NCBI GenBank assembly: GCA_034675265.1
Contig: JAUCDK010000014.1
Span: 1 to 31,907, forward strand
Direction of reading: 5' to 3'
From: UBA7396 sp034675265
GTDB lineage: Bacteria > Patescibacteriota > Gracilibacteria > BD1-5 > UBA6164
DNA: 31,907 bases
Shown in pieces: positions 17,355-28,121 of this stretch. Position 1 is the first letter of the stretch, and each line of letters opens with the position of its first letter. Made by a program: the position numbers and the translations under genes. The notes beneath the pieces are model-generated. The model did no database searches, was not told the DNA's origin, and saw only the letters and a program-made list of their open reading frames with translations.

Positions 17355-19433
17355 ATGGATAAACTAAAAATAAATCATAACACTCTTACAAAATTTAAAC
17401 ATAAATCTGTCGGATTCACATTAGTTGAACTCATTATAGTAATTACCATTTTAGCCATTCTCGCTACTATTACTTTTATTTCTTTTAAAAACTATTCCTC
17501 AAATGCAAGAGATGGAAATAGAATGACTACTCTCAAAAATATTGAAACTTGACTTCTATTATTTCAAACGAAAACTTCTTCTCTACCATCTCCTGAAAAT
17601 CATATCAATATCATTTGATCTGGTTCACAAATTCTTTCTAAACAATGATATATTTGAAAAAATATTACTTCTCAAATACGCTTAAATACCGAAGTTTTTG
17701 ACCCAAAAGATAATACCCAATATTTATATTCTACTAATTGAGCAAGTACGAAATACCAACTTGGAACTTATTTAGAAGAACAAAATTTGGTATCTTATTT
17801 TCCTCAAACTTATGCTAATGTTGATTATTCAAAAAGATTCTTTTATACTATCTGAAATCCTGTTTGAATTATTCTAGATGAACATAATTCTCCTCTATCT
17901 ATTACTACTGATTTAATTTTAGATGAAAATAATACAAATTTTAAAGTTCATTTCTCAAATGATTCAAGTTCTGGAAGTGTCTCTTGAACTGGATGAAGTT
18001 TAATTGAAAAAATAACTGAATATCAAAAAGATACTTCTATTCCTGTTATGCAAAATAATTGTTCTTTTTCAGGAGCAACTATACTTCATTGAAATCCTAT
18101 CACTCTTTATAAGTTAGAATCTATTGATAAATTTGATAGTGTGAATACTTGTCAAAATAATAGTTTAGAAAGATTTTGTAATAACTGAGTTTTATCTGGT
18201 GATGAAGAATATATCTATTCAAACTGTGTGAAGTGAGAAGTATCTAATTGTTCTGCAAGTTGAAGTTATGTTTATAACTGACATACTTATAATATTCCGG
18301 CTTTAAATCATAGTTCAAGTACTGATGGTTTAATTTCAGCTTCTGTTTCTGAAAATAATGGGACCTTTTCATATACTTTAGACAGTATTTCTTGTAATGA
18401 TTGAAATCTCATTAATCCTTCTGAAGCTTCTACTCCTACTTTAATCAGTTGTAATAGCTGATATTGAGCAAATTGAAATAGTTGTAATGATATTACTCCT
18501 CCTAGTTGATGAAGTTTCACTATTAATAATAATGCAGCTTCAACAAATTCTACTACTGTTACATTAAATATTACTTGTCCTACTGATATTTCAAATCCTA
18601 TTCAAATAGCTTATTGAAATACCTCAAATCCTACGAATTGGGTGAATTGTACTTCTTCAAATATTTCTCATATTTTAACAAACTGAGATGGAAATAAAAC
18701 TGTTTTTGTTAGATTTAGAGATAGTGCTTGAAATATCTCTGGTGAAGTAAGTAAAAGTATTAGTTTATCAATTACTAATAATTCTGGTATTTGCCCGAAT
18801 AGTAATGAGATAAACATAAATTGAATTTGTTCTACATATACATGTTCTGATGCTAATTGAATAGTTTTAGCAATTGCTATTACTCCTTCTAAAATTTATA
18901 AATTATGCAAATGAAAAGTAAATGCAAGTATAAATGCATCAAAACTATGGAATCAATGTTCTTTGCCAAATGATGCTATAAATGCACAATGGTATACTAA
19001 AGACTATAATACAATATTAGGAGGAATAAGATATGAAATAAATACTCAAAGTAGCTATACTTATAAATCTAGTTGACCTAGTGAAACTTGGAATTATAAA
19101 TGTGATGATACAACTTGTGCTAGTTCATCAACATATCAAATTAATTGAACAACTACAAACCCGTATGGCTACTATTGAATAACTTTATGTAATGCTAGTT
19201 TCGATAATACATTAGCAAATATAACTGACTCTGCTTATTCAAGACGGAGTACAACTGGTATTTGGGGAGAGATACATCATCTATCATTTTATTGAAAAAA
19301 TTTTTATACTATCAATACTAACTCAACAACTGCCTTATCCGCAGCTTATTTTTCAAGAAAAAAAGACACAAGAAATTTACTAAATTGGTATTCTCGGTGA
19401 AATAATGATAAAGTATGGTTGGAAACAGATTAA
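17355..19433 (+). CDS. Large modular prepilin-like surface protein
   Basis: 692 residues. Prepilin peptidase site G20|F21 followed by TLVELIIVITILAILATITFISF, nearly identical to the DGR target and the prepilin at 31794. The ARDGNRMTTL segment after the helix is also shared. The outer part is rich in Asn, Ser, Thr and Cys. An Ig/fibronectin-like domain at about 381-465 (GGSFTINNNAASTN…CPTD…IQIAYGN…VFVRFRDSAGN) is shared with the third prepilin. The C-terminal about 150 residues (CSDANGIVLAI…YSRRSTTGIWGEIHHLSF…) resemble no domain I can name. No variable region or template match was found. Likely assembled by a type IV pilus-like system or anchored in the membrane, acting as an adhesin (inference). 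Confidence 0.88.
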
Positions 19434-19462
19434 AAATTATAAGAGTCTCTTGTATTTTTATC

Positions 19463-19494
19463 AAAAAAACCTGAATATTCAGGTTTTTTTTCTT
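19463..19494 (+). terminator. Terminator after the prepilin gene
   Basis: Same AAAAACCTGA / TCAGGTTTTT hairpin as at 17255-17284, with a longer T run. Confidence 0.88.
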
Positions 19495-19552
19495 TCGTAT
19501 TGATTTTTTATACAAAAAAAATATTATGTAAAAAAATAACCTTTTTATACTC

Positions 19553-20155
19553 ATGAAAAACCTTGATTTAACCAAACTTTTTTGATCAAAAACAAGAACA
19601 AAACTTTTAGAAAAGTTTTTTTTGGAGTACGAATCTGGAAATAATGATGGTTTTCATATGAGAGCATTATCTCGTGATCTTGATGAACAAATAAATTCTA
19701 TAAAAAGAGAACTTGATAGTTTAGAAGAACTTAACATTTTAAAAAGTAGAGAAGAATCAAAAAAGAAATTTTTTTTCCTCAATAAAAATTTCATACTCTT
19801 AGAAGAATTTAAGTCAATTTTTCTAAAAACTTATAACCCTTACGAAAGTATTAAAAAATTTTTCAAAACTCAAGACTTTCTTGATCTCGTAATTATAAAT
19901 GAAGAACTTGCAAAAAGACTTGTTGGAAATACAAACAATATTGTTGATATTTTCCTCATTTGAGAAATGGATAAAATTGCATTTAATGAATTTTTAGCAA
20001 AAACCTTCTTTAATAGAAAAATAAAATATGCTATTATTACTAAAGATGATTTTCAAAAAAGACTTGAATATAACGATAAACTTATTTTTAATATTATGAA
20101 ACAAAAAGGAAATTTGTTTTTAAAAGATAATATTTGAGTTGAACAATACATATAA
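19553..20155 (+). CDS. Winged-helix-like DNA-binding protein, CPR type
   Basis: 200 residues. The N-terminal about 65 residues (LFGSKTRTKLLEKFF, then HMRALSRDLDEQINSIKRELDSLEELNIL) have the pattern of a small winged helix in which 'SRDL…Q…IKREL' is the recognition helix and 'LEELNIL' leads to the wing. The rest (VIINEELAKRLVGNTNNIVDIFLIGE…AKTFFNRKIKYAIITKDDF) looks like an alpha/beta domain similar to nucleotidyltransferase-type companions found with such regulators. Probably a transcription regulator of unknown target. Convergent with tsaD. Confidence 0.75.
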
Positions 20156-20162
20156 TATCAAA

Positions 20163-20195
20163 AATAAAACACTGATTATCAGTGTTTTATTTTGT
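20163..20195. terminator. Bidirectional terminator overlapping the tsaD end
   Basis: Stem AATAAAACACTGAT / ATCAGTGTTTTATT. The last codons of tsaD are inside the hairpin. Confidence 0.85.
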
Positions 20196-21153
20196 AATAA
20201 GCTAAAATTCAAATCATAGCCGCATTATCCATACAATATACATTTTTTATTGGATGTAAAAATTGTAAATTATATTCTCAAGCTTTTTGTCTAATTTTTT
20301 CTCTTAAATCAGTATTTGCACTCACTCAACCAGCAAGCATAACTGTTTTGACTTGTTTTTGTAATGCTCAAGAAATAAGTTTATGGGCCAATACTTCATT
20401 CACTGCATTTTGAAACTCAAAAGAAATTTCCTTTTTATCTTGTTCGTCAAGTTCTCATTTCAATCAAATTCTTTTATCAATTTCTCTTTTTACAGCAGAT
20501 TTTAATCACGAAAATGAAAAATCAAATTCATCTTTTTTTAACCAAACCCTAGGAAATAATTCCTTATTTTTTTCTTGAGAATATTCTACGGATAATTGAG
20601 AAATAATTGGTCCTCCAGGATATCAAAGTCACATCATTTTTGCAACTTTATCATAACTTTCTCCTGCTGCATCATCTTGAGAGCTTCCTATTTTTTCCAT
20701 TTCCCATAAAGATGACATATAATAAATATCATTATGTCATCAAGAAACCGTTAAACAAACAAGAGGAAATGATATATCTTCTTTTTTTCTCTCTAAAAAA
20801 TTTGAGAAAATATGCCCCTGAATATGATTGAGTTCTAAAAGAGGTTTTTGAAAAATTTTTGATAATGTTCTTGCAAAGGTAATTCCAGTTAAAAGTGAAG
20901 GTATCAATCAAGGATGAGAAGTAACTGCTATATAATCAATATCTTCTATTTTGATTTTTGATTTTTCTAATACATTCTCACATACCTCAAAAATTGCATT
21001 CGCATGCTCTCTTGCAGCAACTTCTGGAACAACTCATCCTGTTGAAGCATGAATTTTAATCTGACTTTTGGTATCAAGAGTGATTAATATATCATCTTCA
21101 AAAATTGCTAATGATGTATCATCACAACTGGTTTCTATAGCTAATATTTTCAT
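20176..21153 (-). CDS. tsaD: tRNA N6-threonylcarbamoyladenosine synthase subunit TsaD
   Basis: Transfers the threonylcarbamoyl group to A37 of ANN-decoding tRNAs, with TsaB and TsaE. 325 residues. ETSCDDTS at 7-14 opens the ASKHA fold; NHIQGHIF near 105-112 holds the two metal-binding histidines; LTVSGGHNDIY near 129-139, AAGESYDKVAKMMGLGYPGGP near 158-178 and LAGGVSANTDLR near 262-273 are the remaining signatures, with several glycines read from TGA. Under the standard code the gene would stop at a TGA that is here followed at once by TAA, adding one glycine. Its ATG starts 1 nt after the stop of the PKD-domain protein, so the two are co-transcribed. Confidence 0.96.
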
Positions 21154-21154
21154 A

Positions 21155-24112
21155 TTAAATAATTTTTTGTCTTCTAAGTAATATAATACCTCCAATAAAA
21201 AACACAATCAACACTCATAAACTTAAAAATATATGATATTTGATTTCTTGAGATTTTTTATTATCAGCATAAGCAGTAGGTATTATATCGATTTTATTAT
21301 TTTTATCTATTTTATTTTCAACTTTTTGAGAAGTTTTTGTTTCTTTTTCTGGTTTTCCTATTACTTCAACTACAAAATATGCTGTATGACTTTCAAGTTC
21401 ATCATTCACAGTTAAAGAAATAGAATATGATCAAACTCAAAATTTATAACTTGCGGGATTTTTCTTTTCAAATGTTTTTCCATTTCAAAAATCCCAAAAA
21501 TATTCTAAATTTTTTCATTCACTTTTACTTCCATCAAAATTAACACTACATTCATTTACTCAAGAGCAAATCAATCTATTATTTATAAAAGTTTTATTTT
21601 GCGAAAGAGCTCATTGAAGAGTGATAATAGCTTTAGGAACAATATAATTAACTTCTTGAGTTTTTGTTTGTTTCGTCTGAATATATTGAAGGTAATCATT
21701 ATCCACTTCTAAAAGTAAAGTTTTGGGAATTTGATATACATTTTTATCTCAAAAACTTAAAAATGTTTTCAATTCAAACTCTCATATTTCAGGTTCTGTA
21801 ATAATAAATTCATAGTTTCAATCTTTATCTGATTTTGTTTCATAGGTAAGATTATTTGCGTAAGTTTTTGGGAAAAAGTTTCGAAAAAATCCTACCTCAT
21901 TTTCTTGTTTTTCAAATTGAAAAACTAAAGTTGCATATGGGAAAGTAGTTCATATTATTTTGATTCAAGATTTTTGTTTTGAAATTTTTTGTGAAAATGA
22001 TTTCTCTAAAATATCAAAAAATTTTTGTTTTTTTTCTTCACGAGAAATATCTTCACTCATTAAATCATCTAAAATAGTATTTTTTTCCTCAAAAGTAATA
22101 ATTTTGTTTTCTCATGAAGCGTATGTAATTTCATAACTCAATTTATTTTTTTGCTTTTTTAATAATATTATTTCTGAAATATTTTGTTCTGGTTTCAAAA
22201 TAAATCCTTCTGAAACAGAAAAATTCCATTTCATAGAATCAATAATATTACCATTACATAAAATATTTACTTCCTCATTTCAAGAATTATTTATATTGAT
22301 TTTTGTATCATATTTATAAAATTTTTTTGTTTGATTTGGTTCAAGTATAATATCTTGAGAAATATAGTATGGTTTACTTCCACTTCCCATAATATCATCC
22401 AAACTACATCCATATATATTTAATGTTTCAGTTCAGGTATTTTGAATTTCTATAAACTCTAAATTATTAACTCCAACCGGATTTGGAAGTACTTGAGTAA
22501 TTTTTAAAGTATATTTTTGAGACAACATTTTATTTTTGGCCTCAGATTCATTATTTTGAATATTGTCATTTTTTTCTTCTGAGAAAATAGTATTGTCATC
22601 TTGATTATTTTTTAATATTTCTATTTTTTTATTAGAAAAAGAAAAATATGATTCTTTATAATTTTCTGGATAATTTTTATCATATACTTTCAAAGTTACT
22701 TTAAAATCTCAAATCGGATATTTAACATATCATGGATTACATTTTTCATGTGTATTTCATTCATAAATTCATCCTGGAAAACTCCACAAACATACTTCTG
22801 ATGAACTTTTTTGAATATAGTTCAAATTTATACTACAATCCTCTTTTTTACATACATTATTTTCATCAAGTCAAGATTGAATTTCAATTTTTGGAACCTC
22901 AATAAATAAAGGAGTGGTTGACGATGAACTTCCTCATCAAATATATACTGTTTTTGTGATAATAGGTTCTTGGTATCATGTATTTTTTATTGATACTGTT
23001 TGCTCATAAAATACTCAAGTGTTTGATTTTTCATATATTTTATAGATTGATTGAAAATTTCAAATTGGATACACAATAGTATTTGGGTTACATTTTTGTT
23101 CCTCTCCTGTAATTTCTCAAATTCAAAAATCCCATTGACATCAATATTTCGTTCATATAGATTTCCAACCTAAACCTTCATTAATATTTAAATTAAAATT
23201 TACTCTACACTCAGTTTGACTTATATCACAATTAAATGTATTTATATTTGCAATATCTTTTTCCAATAAATATGTTGGTGATTGAAATGTAAGTTGAATA
23301 GGAAAAGGAAATAGTAAAAAATTATTCTGTTCTTCAGAAGGATTATTATGAGTAGATCCGTTACTACTATCTGGTTCATTATTTATGATATCCAAATCTG
23401 TTTCCAGTATATTTTCTATCATTTCCCCATCACTTCAAATATCTACTTGATTTTCTTCTTCTGTTTGTTGCTGAGATCAATCATTATTTGGTTGGTCAAT
23501 CAATTGTTCTTCAAAATTTTCCTCCTCTATTTCATATTTATCTTCTGATTCTGATTCAATAGAATCATTACTCAAATTTTCATTTTCTTCTTCATCATAA
23601 ATATCTTCTAGTATTTCTTCTTCAATTTCATCTCAAGAGTTTTCTAATTCATCAAAAAGTTCTTCTTCTCAATTTTCAGAAACATCATTTTCAGAATTAT
23701 CTACAATCTCTCCATTTTGAATAAAAAGCTCTTTATGAAAAAAAATACTCTCATCTGTTTTTAATATAACTTTAAAAGATGTTGTAAATGTTCATAATGG
23801 ATAAATAACCGTATTTGGATTACACTTATCTTCTTCTCAAGTAAGTTCAGATATTCAAAAATCCCACTGACAAAAATATTTTGTACCTATAGATTTATAT
23901 CAACTTCATTCATTTATTTCTAGATTATAATTCACTTTACACTCACTTTGAGTAGCATCACAAATATAATATTGTTTCTCTTCTTGTTTTTCTAATACAT
24001 AGCTTGGATTTTGTAAAACAACTCGAATATCTAAATTTCCATTTCCAGAAAATACTACAAATTTTGGTAACAATAAAAAAATAATAATCAAAAAACAAAT
24101 ACCTTTTTTCAT
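21155..24112 (-). CDS. Secreted, membrane-anchored protein with PKD-like repeats and a lamin-tail domain
   Basis: 985 residues. An N-terminal signal sequence (KKGICFLIIIFLLLPKFVVF) and a C-terminal membrane helix with basic stop (ylslGVLIVFFIGGIILLRRQKII) place it at the outer face of the membrane. Three related Cys-containing PKD-like repeats are visible: YxCDxxQSEC-V-NxxxxxNEG…CQWDFGI…TGEE-KCNPNT at about 45-110 and 235-310, and a third near 405-465 ending CNPGYVKYPIGDFKVTLKVYDK. A very acidic Glu/Asp/Ser/Asn linker (about 130-225) separates the first two. A lamin-tail domain (LKITQVLPNPVGVNNLEFIEIQNTG) lies near 530-600, and a final PKD domain (CSVNFDGSKSEGKNLEYFWDFGNGKTF…VGSYSISLTVND) near 845-905. 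Likely an adhesin or envelope structural protein. Operon with tsaD. Confidence 0.9.
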
Positions 24113-24221
24113 ATAAAATAAGTTATAAATTACGAATTAAATTCCTTATACTATAATCCCTAGGTATTTATTTAAATAAAAATCATTTGAATAAATGTAT
24201 TTTTAGTATATAAATAATTAT

Positions 24222-24255
24222 TTTTTGTCAAATGAATTATAAAATTTGACAAAAA
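24222..24255. promoter_or_regulatory. Inverted repeat between divergent promoters
   Basis: Arms TTTTTGTCAAAT (24222-24233) and ATTTGACAAAAA (24244-24255), 10 nt apart. Each arm contains a TTGACA: 24246-24251 on the plus strand serves the small pilin (with TACAAT at 24268-24273, 16-bp spacer), and 24226-24231 on the minus strand could serve the PKD protein. It could be an operator or simply two back-to-back -35 boxes. Confidence 0.6.
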
Positions 24256-24307
24256 ATTAAAAAAATATACAATTTTTGATGTAATTTATTATTTAATAAT
24301 ATTCATT

Positions 24308-24835
24308 ATGAAATTACAAAATAAAAAAGGTTTTACTTTGATTGAACTTTTAGTAGTTATCACTATTATAGGTATTCTTGCTACTGGATGAGTTTGAATA
24401 TATACTACTCAAATGCAAGGAGCAAGAGATACAAATAGACTTAATGCTATTAAATTATTAGAAACAGCAAATCATCAATATTTTGCAGATGCAGGAGAAT
24501 ATCCGGATGGAACAAGTTCTGGAGTATATAAAACTGCAGTAACTCAATATATCACAAACTTTCCTACTGATCCAAAAGCTGGAACAGTTGTATGTTACTG
24601 AAGTGGTTCAAGTGCAGGTGCAAATGGGAATCCTTGTGGAGCTTGGTATGGTAGAGCTGCTGACACAAATTTCCAACCAAATGCTAGATTTAGATTAGCA
24701 ACGGCTCTTGAGAAAAAACAAAATGCAGGAACTGGTTGAATGGCTGCTAAAGATGGTGGGACATTAGCTTGATTTTATGAAGTATTTGGATGAGAAGGAG
24801 GTTCTGGAACAACATTCACTACACAACTTTATTAA
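24308..24835 (+). CDS. Type IV pilin (major-pilin size)
   Basis: 175 residues. Cleavage site KKG|FTLIELLVVITIIGILATGG at residues 6-29, the typical prepilin N-terminus. After the helix comes ARDTNRLNAIKLLETANHQYFADAGEYPDG, the conserved pseudopilin/pilin stretch, then a Gly/Ala-rich globular head with a Cys pair (VVCYG…NPCGAWYG). The size and simple head suggest the structural pilin, while the three large prepilins could be tip or minor subunits. Monocistronic, own promoter overlapping an inverted repeat, own terminator. Confidence 0.93.
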
Positions 24836-24842
24836 AAAATAA

Positions 24843-24872
24843 AAAACTGAAGCTTTGCTTCAGTTTTTTTAC
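24843..24872. terminator. Bidirectional terminator after pilin
   Basis: Stem AAAACTGAAGC / GCTTCAGTTTT with loop TTT and T run; the convergent gene ends at 24869. Confidence 0.88.
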
Positions 24873-25861
24873 ATTAAATCACTTTTTTTTGCATATTTTA
24901 TTGCTATAAATTCAATGGCATATACTTGAGAAAGTATCATGGAATGAAGTCTCATTGATAGACAGAAGTCTATCTTTTTTTGTCTATATGTTTCATAAGT
25001 TTCTTCCATACTTTGAGATATTGAAACTCAAGATTTTACAAAATGTTTTAAAAATTCAAGATCATTTGCTTTCATATCAAGAGTATGAAAACTATGTGGC
25101 AGAAGTATCACTTTTCCTCAAGCATTTAATACATAATCTATAACTTTTTCTATGGTATCTTTTTCATTTTGTAAATATCATTCCCTGAAAGCAATTCATA
25201 ATGTTTTTCCAGAAAAATCTATTCCATATAAATCATCAAGAATAAAATCTGCTGCATTTATTTTTTTGAGTAAATAATTTTTTTCATAATTTTTGATTCC
25301 TTCTTGTCCATTATCAGAAAAAACAGGATCTAAAATAATTTCTGAAGAAACTCATATATTTTTTAATAATTCAAAACTTGCATTATCTCTTACATAAACT
25401 TCTTTTGCTTGAGAAAATATTTTGTGAATAGTTGAGAGATTTTTATTTAGTTTTATATCAATACTTACTCAAAAAATAACCAAATCTTTTTTTAATAATT
25501 TGATAATTTCACTACGAAATAACCATTGTTTTAATGGATTTGAAAAATTCCCTGCTTCATTATCAAAAAAAATTCATCATCCTCCAAACACTATTTTATC
25601 TGCCCATTTCACAGTTTTGATAAAATTATAATAATTTTTTAAATTTCTAAATATATTTTTAGGATTTTTTATTCATATTGGAAAATATTCTAGGTATTCA
25701 ACTGTTTCATCTTGATAAAATATATCTTCTAAATCATAGGTAAATACTCTAAATTTTGTCTTTTTTCCATATTTTTCTCTCAATAATTGAATTTCATTTT
25801 TTAAAATCAGTTCATCTCAAAGGTTTTGACATCAAACTGACATCATTATAGCAATATTCAT
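24869..25861 (-). CDS. Polysaccharide pyruvyl transferase family protein
   Basis: 330 residues. The GT-B-like CsaB/WcaK family transfers pyruvate from PEP to cell-wall polysaccharide sugars, which can then anchor surface proteins. Visible family features are NLGDELIL at about 14-21, WADKIVFGGGGIFFD near 85-99, VRDNASFELLKNIG near 158-171, and the C-terminal CLSMRLHSMILSQVYAIEFIAIKYAKK near 297-323, where RLH and the following YxxK end are conserved. Glycines in NLGDE and GGGG include TGA. No signal or membrane helix; it would act in the cytosol. Surrounded by pilin genes, consistent with envelope work. Confidence 0.85.
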
Positions 25862-25939
25862 AAAGCTTTTGTAAAAAAATATTTTTTCAGTAATATATGA
25901 AAAATAATATAATAAAAATTACTTATTAAACAAGAAAAA

Positions 25940-27046
25940 ATGAAATTCCTCCTTACATGCTCTGCTTGACTCGAAGCAATTGCTAAAAATGAAATTATAA
26001 AACAATGATGAACTATTGTAGAAGTAAAAGATAGATTGGTATTTTTTGAATGACCAATTGAACTTATGGCAAAAATAAATCTCTGGTCAAGAGTTTGAAA
26101 TAAAGTATATTTAGTTTTAAATGAAGGAAAAAATATTAATAATTTTGATAAACTTTATGATTTAGTTTCTAATGTAAATTGGAAAAAATACATTAATAGA
26201 TATTATCCTGTAGTAGTAAAAGCAACTTCTATAAAATCTGATCTTGCTAGCACTCCAGCAATTCAAAAAATTACTAAAAAAGCTATTGTTGATAAAATGA
26301 CCAATAAATCTGGGAAAACAATGCCAGAAGAAGCTGACAAACCTATTTTTGAAGTATTTTCATTTTTTATTGATGACAATGCTTATATTCTCTTAAATAC
26401 ATCTGGAGAAACTCTTTATAAAAGAGGTTACAAAAATGATACTTGAGAAGCCCCGATCAAAGAATCTCTTGCTGCTGCGCTTGTAATTCTTTCAAACTGG
26501 AAATATAGTGAAAATTTTTATGATATTTTTTGTGGAAGTGGAACAATTGCTATTGAAGCTGTGATGTTTGCGAGAAATATTCCTCCTGGATTATATAGAT
26601 ATTTTTCTTTTGAAAATTGGAACTTACTTCCAGAAGGATATTTTGATACAATAAGAAAAGAAGCAAAAGAGAAAATTTTTCCTAAAAAATATAATGTGAT
26701 AGCTTCAGATATTGATGAAGAAGTGCTAGAAAAAGCGAAAATAAATGCAAAAAATGCAAAAGTAGATGACAGTATTACTTTTATAAAAAAAGATTTCAAA
26801 GAATATAAAAAAGAAAAATTGTCTGGAACACTTATTTCAAATCCACCTTATTGACTCAGACTGAAAGATGATGATTTAAAATGATTATATAAAGATATAA
26901 ATATGATTTTAGATAAAAATAAAGAACTATCTGGATGAATTATTACTGCATATACGGATTTTGATAATTTGATAAATCTCAGCAAATATAAAAAAAGAAA
27001 ACTCTATAATGGAAATGAATTATGTTATTTTTACGGAAAAAAATAA
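25940..27046 (+). CDS. RlmL/YpsC-type 23S rRNA guanine-N2 methyltransferase with THUMP domain
   Basis: 368 residues. The N-terminal about 150 form a THUMP RNA-binding domain; the C-terminal half is a class I methyltransferase with FYDIFCGSGTIAIEA near 193-207, VIASDIDEEVLEKAKINAKNA near 253-273 and the catalytic NPPYGLRL near 303-310, the signature of N2-guanine modifying enzymes. The likely target is G2445-type sites in 23S rRNA; tRNA modification by a TrmN relative is the alternative. Convergent with the following gene over a shared terminator. Confidence 0.9.
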
Positions 27047-27076
27047 AGAATGTCTAAAAACATTCTTTATTTTTTT
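27041..27076. terminator. Bidirectional terminator
   Basis: 13-bp stem AAATAAAGAATGT / ACATTCTTTATTT with a T run; the minus-strand gene stops inside it. Confidence 0.85.
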
Positions 27077-27911
27077 GAGAGAAAAATTCAATGATACTTT
27101 GAGAGATTAATTCTTGATAATGATGTAATTTTACTTCATCTAAAATAATTTTACTCGCATCAATATAATCTTTTGTTTCTTCAGTTGCAAGATTTCCTTT
27201 TGTGATTTCTATTAATGAAGATGGAACTTTTCCAACTAAATGTGTTGCTGAAAAATGATTTTCAAATTTATATGCAACATTTTCATCCAGCAATAAGTTT
27301 TTTATATTCCAGTTTTTTATAAAAATACTATCTAAATCTTGATATGAATGATAATTTCCATTTACGTGTTGAGTAAGTATGTTATCATTTCTATCAACTC
27401 CAGAATATCCTCTTTCTAAAAAATACTTCACATCATTTTCTGAAATATCTGGACTAAAATTCCATGAAATAGTATTATCTTTTGAATTCATAGTATGAAG
27501 GTGGAGTCCATAATGTGCATTTGAAATAAGATTTTCAATTTCCTGCATAGCAGTATTGTTTAGTTCTTCCCATAATTCTCTTTGTACTACTGTCGGAATT
27601 GCTCTTTGTGGGATTCTATTGAGATCACAAAAAGCTCTTGGAACTTCTCATAATATTAACAAAACTTTTAAATCTGGTCTGTATTTTTTTAAATCTTCAA
27701 AAATTCATACCGATAATTCTTTTGTTCCTAAATCAGCTTCATGCCTTATATAATCAGACAAAATTTGAGAAGAAAAATCCTTTTTTACTAAAGTTTCTTG
27801 AATAAATGGAATCCAATTTTCTCAATATCATGCATGAGGAGCAAAAAGAAAAAAATCATATTTTTCTCATTCTCATAATGTATGAGTACTTAATATTTCA
27901 AATGCTTTCAT
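27054..27911 (-). CDS. N-formylglutamate amidohydrolase-like protein
   Basis: 285 residues. FAPHAGYGENWIPF near 22-35 and VPRAFCDLNRIPQRAIP near 93-109 match the HxG and R…DLNR motifs of the FGase family, zinc-dependent amidohydrolases related to carboxypeptidase-fold enzymes. HLHTMNSK near 142-149 may give another histidine ligand. The substrate in this reduced organism is unlikely to be the histidine-degradation intermediate; an amide in peptides or peptidoglycan is possible. The start follows an intrinsic terminator by 16 nt, so expression may depend on read-through from the leader described at 27930-28082. Confidence 0.78.
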
Positions 27912-27929
27912 AACTCATATTTTAAAAAA

Positions 27930-28082
27930 TAAAAAAACACCAGTATTTCTCTAGTGTTTGTCTCATTTACAAATATTATTTTATAAACAATGTCCAAAAA
28001 AACTAGAGAAAAGTTTCCCCGAGTTACAAGACATATTATTATTTATAAAATTTCTCATATTGACTATTTAACAATAAATATC
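27930..28082 (-). ncRNA. Putative small RNA or attenuated leader
   Basis: A near-perfect promoter (28089-28117) starts a transcript of about 150 nt that ends at an intrinsic terminator: a 9-bp stem AAACACTAG / CTGGTGTTT and a seven-base T run (27931-27960). Inside, AUUUUAUAAAUAAU pairs over 14 bp with AUUGUUUAUAAAAU to form a rod, with a smaller AACUCGGGG-capped hairpin within it and a short 5' hairpin. CTAGAGAAA in the terminator's 5' arm and loop can instead pair with TTTCTCTAG upstream (28003-28011), a possible antiterminator. It may be a stable RNA such as a 6S-like RNA, or a leader controlling the amidohydrolase-like gene 16 nt beyond. The family is not recognised. Confidence 0.55.
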
Positions 28083-28088
28083 GCGGGC

Positions 28089-28117
28089 ATTATATGTACT
28101 TTTATATTTTTTGTCAA
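28089..28117 (-). promoter_or_regulatory. Near-consensus promoter with GC-rich discriminator
   Basis: TTGACA and TATAAT exactly 17 bp apart, followed by GCCCGCG before the likely start point. A GC discriminator is typical of stringently controlled stable-RNA promoters and is striking in this AT-rich DNA. It begins just after the ruvA stop codon. Confidence 0.8.
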
Positions 28118-28121
28118 AAAA

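Noticed and set aside
21233..21415. Plus-strand 60-residue hydrophobic frame
   Set aside because: Antisense of the PKD-domain protein's C-terminus.
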